Shown here: piece by piece, positions 5,682 through 7,917 of the stretch
How the letters are laid out: every line of letters starts with the position of its first letter
How positions within the stretch are numbered: position 1 is the stretch's first letter
Source: an uncultured Clostridia bacterium
Lineage (GTDB): Bacteria > Bacillota > Clostridia > Christensenellales > Aristaeellaceae
Length of the DNA: 7,917 nt
Assembly: GCA_934643535.1 (NCBI GenBank)
Contig: CAKUCE010000146.1
Coordinates: 1-7,917 of the forward strand
Direction: 5' to 3'
Made by a program: the position numbers and the translations under genes
Notes under the pieces: model-generated
Database searches by the model: none
The model's input: the letters and a program-made list of their open reading frames with translations, nothing else
What the model was told of the DNA's origin: nothing

Positions 5682-6083
5682 TCACGCCAGTCTCAGCCCC
5701 TTTCCGCGCTGCTGCCGTCTGGTCAGCGCCGCAATCTCAACCGCCAGGGAGCGAATATCCTGGTCGTCCCGTACCACCATCTGCTGTACCTGAATGGTGG
5801 AGGAGACGTTGCTGTTATAGGTTTTGCGGTTATCGCTGCTGTTGGTGACAATCGCGCCGGTCTGTGCTTCACCCGTCAGGAATCGGGAAGCGTTGCGGAT
5901 GACCTTCGCCTGTTCCTTGCTTTCTTTCAGCACGCCCGCACCGAAGCCGCGCATGGTCATGACGCCCACTTCGTCCCGAAACACCTGCGAAGGGCTCTTG
6001 ATTTTCAGTTCCTTCTTTGCGGCGTTTACAGCTTCACGGGCGGCGGAGCGCATGGCAGAGATCACGCCGAAGCGACCAAGCAA
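5682..6083 (-). CDS. Tape measure protein, C-terminal fragment after frameshift
   Basis: Reads on from the upstream tape measure frame as GRFGVISAMRSAAREAV, then the module LKIKSPSQVFRDEVGVMTMR, a helical KESKEQAKVIRNASRFL, and a basic end RQQRGKGLRLA. The IxSPS...G module repeats the one at residues 498-519 of the upstream part, which shows the two pieces belong to one protein. A TTG at 6083 could be called as a start but has no RBS, and the fragment would have no known independent role. The TGA stop is 22 bp before the Dit start. Most likely the 3' piece of a gene broken or misread at 6078-6079. Confidence 0.8.
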   Translation of the reverse strand: MLGRFGVISAMRSAAREAVNAAKKELKIKSPSQVFRDEVGVMTMRGFGAGVLKESKEQAKVIRNASRFLTGEAQTGAIVTNSSDNRKTYNSNVSSTIQVQQMVVRDDQDIRSLAVEIAALTRRQQRGKGLRLA

Positions 6084-7917
6084 GGATGCCTGCCTTCAGT
6101 CCCGCCATAGCGTTTACCCCTGCAGAACGGAGGGTATTTCCGTTCAGGCGGGTCTGAATTGCCGAACGTACATTCGTGGCGACCGCACGGCCTGCATCGG
6201 ACATGGGATAAGCAGTCATCCCATTGGCCAGCCCCTGCGCGGCAGTACTTCCGGCACTCTTCAGGCTTTCACCCGTCAGCACGGTCTGCAAAGCGGATTC
6301 TATGGCAGACGCAGCATTCTGAGCCTCAGCAGCGAAGTCATAGCCGCTCATGCCTTCGCCAATGCCAGCTGCGACATATTCGCCAGTAGGCTTTACTCGT
6401 TTGGAGGGGGACTCAATCTGCAGCGCCGTATTCAGCGCAGCCTCCAGATTGGAAGCCACCGTTTCCGCATCGCTGTCAAAGCCCGCTTCCGTCATGCCCT
6501 GGGCTATGCCCTCGCGGATGTGTGCGCCGGTGCCGGTTACGTCCAGCCCATTCAGGAATTCTACGATAGCTTGCAGATTGCGCAGATCCTCCTCCGGAAC
6601 ACTTTCACCCTGCCGGATTGCGCTGACCAACTCGGCAACGTAGGCTGACATTTCGGCCACGGTATTCGGGTTAAAATCCAGCTTCATACTCTGATCCAGC
6701 ACACCCAGATCGGTGGACGCTCCGAACACGGAAGCCCAGAACTTATCCCACCAGTTATAATTCAGCGTTTCCTGATAAGACTGAATCCGTCCCAGCGCGC
6801 TGTCCACCATGTCCATGGTGGTAGTCGGGCGAATGCCTGCCCAGGCTTCCTGCCATGTGCCGCCCAGCTTATAGACTTCGTCTACTACGGGAGAGATGGC
6901 GTCGATGGCTTCCTTCGTGCCGGTGATTTCGGGGGTAATCAGGATGTGCAGCGTGCCGTCCTGATCAAGACTGGCTACCGTGCTGGCGTCAATGGTTCCG
7001 TCTGGTACAGCTTCGATGGGGACTTCCACGCCGTCCTTCCAGAATTTCACCTTCCCATCCGTCAGCAGGCGATCCAGCTCGCCATCGGGTAATTCGCCCA
7101 GACGCACAGGAAGCTCCAGCGTCAGGGCAGGATTGCTTTGAAGCTGACGATAGGCCAGATAATCATAGCCCGTGATGATGACCTGCGTTTTCGGCTTGGG
7201 TACGCTGACGCCTTCTGCTTCCCTGTATTCCGTGATGTAGGCTGTAAAGGACGGAAGCAGTTGGGATTTGTCGCAGCCCGTTGCCTCAGCGTACCGGCTG
7301 ACGATGGCTTCGATCTGATCCGGCGTGAGCGCGGAAAGATCGACGTTCTCCGCCTGCAGGTATTTTGCAACCATGGCGGTCACATCGTCCGGAGTCAGCG
7401 CTGTGGTCAGCGCGCCGCCCGTCGCTTCCTCATACGCCATGACGAAAGCCGTGAGTCCTTCGGGCGAAAGGCCGGAAATATCCACGCCCTGCTGCTCAGC
7501 GTATTGCGAGACATAAGCGGCAATTTCGTCCGGCTTCAGCAGCGATACATCCGCCCCGGAAGCCAGCTCTTTATAGCCAGCTACCAGACACTCCGCAATT
7601 TCCGGCGTCAGTCCGCTCACGTCTGCGCCACCTGTGACCTCGGCGTACTTTTCAACGTAGGCAATCAGTCCCTTCGGCGTGAGGGATGCAGTGCCTGCGC
7701 CTTCCGGCGCCTCCGTATAAGAGGAAATGAACGCATTCACCTTGACCTGCTGATTCTCTGCGGACAGCCCGGTGATGATGGCTTCGGTAGTGATTGCGCC
7801 GGGATTCTGGGCGAATTCGTCCCATCGTGCCTGTGCGCCGGTCATATCGAGATCGGTGGCGATTTTCAGCACCTCTTCGGGCAAGGCTTCGCCAAACATG
7901 CTGTACAATCCGGGCAG
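6034..7917 (-). CDS. Phage tail tape measure protein, 5' end off window, frameshifted at the 3' end
   Basis: Open from the window edge (no start seen; the first codons are LPG before a TTG that should not be taken as a start). The tape measure sets tail length by spanning the tube and is ejected with the DNA. Numbering from 7908, residues 76-239 are seven tandem 23-24 residue repeats (L-T-P-x-x-I-x-A-Y-V-x-x-Y-A-E-x-x-G-x-D-x-S). There follows a mixed region (240-490), then the helical C-terminal modules LQIESPSKRVKPTGEYVAAG (496-515) and GLANGMTAYPMSDAGR typical of Firmicutes tape measure proteins. After ILA (608-610) the frame goes out of register and ends at 6034 in WSLRRDLCHALRRP. The true continuation (GRFGVISAMR) is in the frame ending at 5682. 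Repaired, the visible part is about 744 residues. The N-terminal half, where membrane-active segments often lie, is outside the window. Confidence 0.88.
   Translation of the reverse strand: MPGLYSMFGEALPEEVLKIATDLDMTGAQARWDEFAQNPGAITTEAIITGLSAENQQVKVNAFISSYTEAPEGAGTASLTPKGLIAYVEKYAEVTGGADVSGLTPEIAECLVAGYKELASGADVSLLKPDEIAAYVSQYAEQQGVDISGLSPEGLTAFVMAYEEATGGALTTALTPDDVTAMVAKYLQAENVDLSALTPDQIEAIVSRYAEATGCDKSQLLPSFTAYITEYREAEGVSVPKPKTQVIITGYDYLAYRQLQSNPALTLELPVRLGELPDGELDRLLTDGKVKFWKDGVEVPIEAVPDGTIDASTVASLDQDGTLHILITPEITGTKEAIDAISPVVDEVYKLGGTWQEAWAGIRPTTTMDMVDSALGRIQSYQETLNYNWWDKFWASVFGASTDLGVLDQSMKLDFNPNTVAEMSAYVAELVSAIRQGESVPEEDLRNLQAIVEFLNGLDVTGTGAHIREGIAQGMTEAGFDSDAETVASNLEAALNTALQIESPSKRVKPTGEYVAAGIGEGMSGYDFAAEAQNAASAIESALQTVLTGESLKSAGSTAAQGLANGMTAYPMSDAGRAVATNVRSAIQTRLNGNTLRSAGVNAMAGLKAGILAWSLRRDLCHALRRP
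6078..6079 (-). other. Frameshift site in the tape measure gene (extra T)
   Basis: The coding strand reads ATC CTT GCT TGG TCG CTT. Removing one T gives ATC CTT GCT GGT CGC TTC GGC GTG (ILAGRFGV), which joins the two frames with a natural tape measure sequence. The site is not a known +1 shift signal (no stop codon or rare codon in the A site), so an indel or read error is the simplest cause. Confidence 0.75.
7192..7683 (-). repeat. Seven tandem 23-24 residue repeats in the tape measure gene
   Basis: Units begin at residues 76, 100, 124, 147, 171, 194 and 217, each with L[TSK]P or a variant followed by an amphipathic helix ending Y.E..G.D.S. The period is 69-72 bp. DNA copies have diverged, so this is an old, protein-level repeat. 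The two unit sizes differ by one residue around Gly (TGGAD against QGVD). Confidence 0.85.

Noticed and set aside
6034..6083. Programmed +1 frameshift in the tape measure gene
   Set aside because: The GCT-TGG context lacks a slippery codon, stop or rare codon in the A site. Programmed shifts in tail operons are known for the chaperone genes upstream of the tape measure, not at this place. An indel is simpler.

Overview
The window reads as part of a tailed-phage (siphovirus-type) structural module, most likely a prophage in a moderately GC-rich Firmicute of the Clostridia type. The grounds are the style of the tail proteins, AGGAGG-type ribosome binding sites, a consensus sigma-A promoter and a RecD2 rather than RecBCD-type RecD helicase. 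The host assignment is inference. All convincing protein genes lie on the minus strand, so the biological order runs from high to low coordinates. No tRNA, rRNA, CRISPR array, insertion sequence or integrase was found.

Tail part 1 (7917 to about 4962, minus): the C-terminal part of a tape measure protein runs in from outside the window. It carries seven tandem 23-24 residue repeats and then the usual C-terminal 'SPS' modules. Its frame is broken at 6078-6079, and the last ~131 residues continue in another frame to a stop at 5682. A distal tail (Dit-like) protein starts 22 bp later. Its frame is broken at a run of four A (5047-5050 on the + strand), and the expected last 28 residues lie in another frame ending at 4962.

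Gap (4700-4961): about 260 bp without a protein gene but rich in signals. It holds a sigma-A promoter for the next gene on the minus strand, a rightward extended -10 promoter candidate on the plus strand with a 20-bp dyad at its start point, and a long hairpin with a GAAA loop. A further TGnTATAAT sits on the minus strand at the true end of the Dit reading frame.

Cassette (4762 to 2207, minus): promoter, an intact 707-residue RecD2-family 5'-3' DNA helicase, an 89-residue protein of unknown function, and an intrinsic terminator. It looks like a self-contained transcription unit lying between the Dit and tail-tip genes, which in phages are normally adjacent. It is therefore either a moron-like cargo or a sign of rearrangement.

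Tail part 2 (2182 to 1, minus): a large tail-tip / tail-associated protein, open for 727 codons and running off the window. It has a minor-structural-protein N-terminus, an embedded bacterial SH3 domain, and a repetitive C-terminal region built partly on a 30-residue (90-bp) unit. Together the tape measure, Dit and tail-tip proteins would build the tail tube length gauge and baseplate. The helicase and the small protein are not expected structural components.
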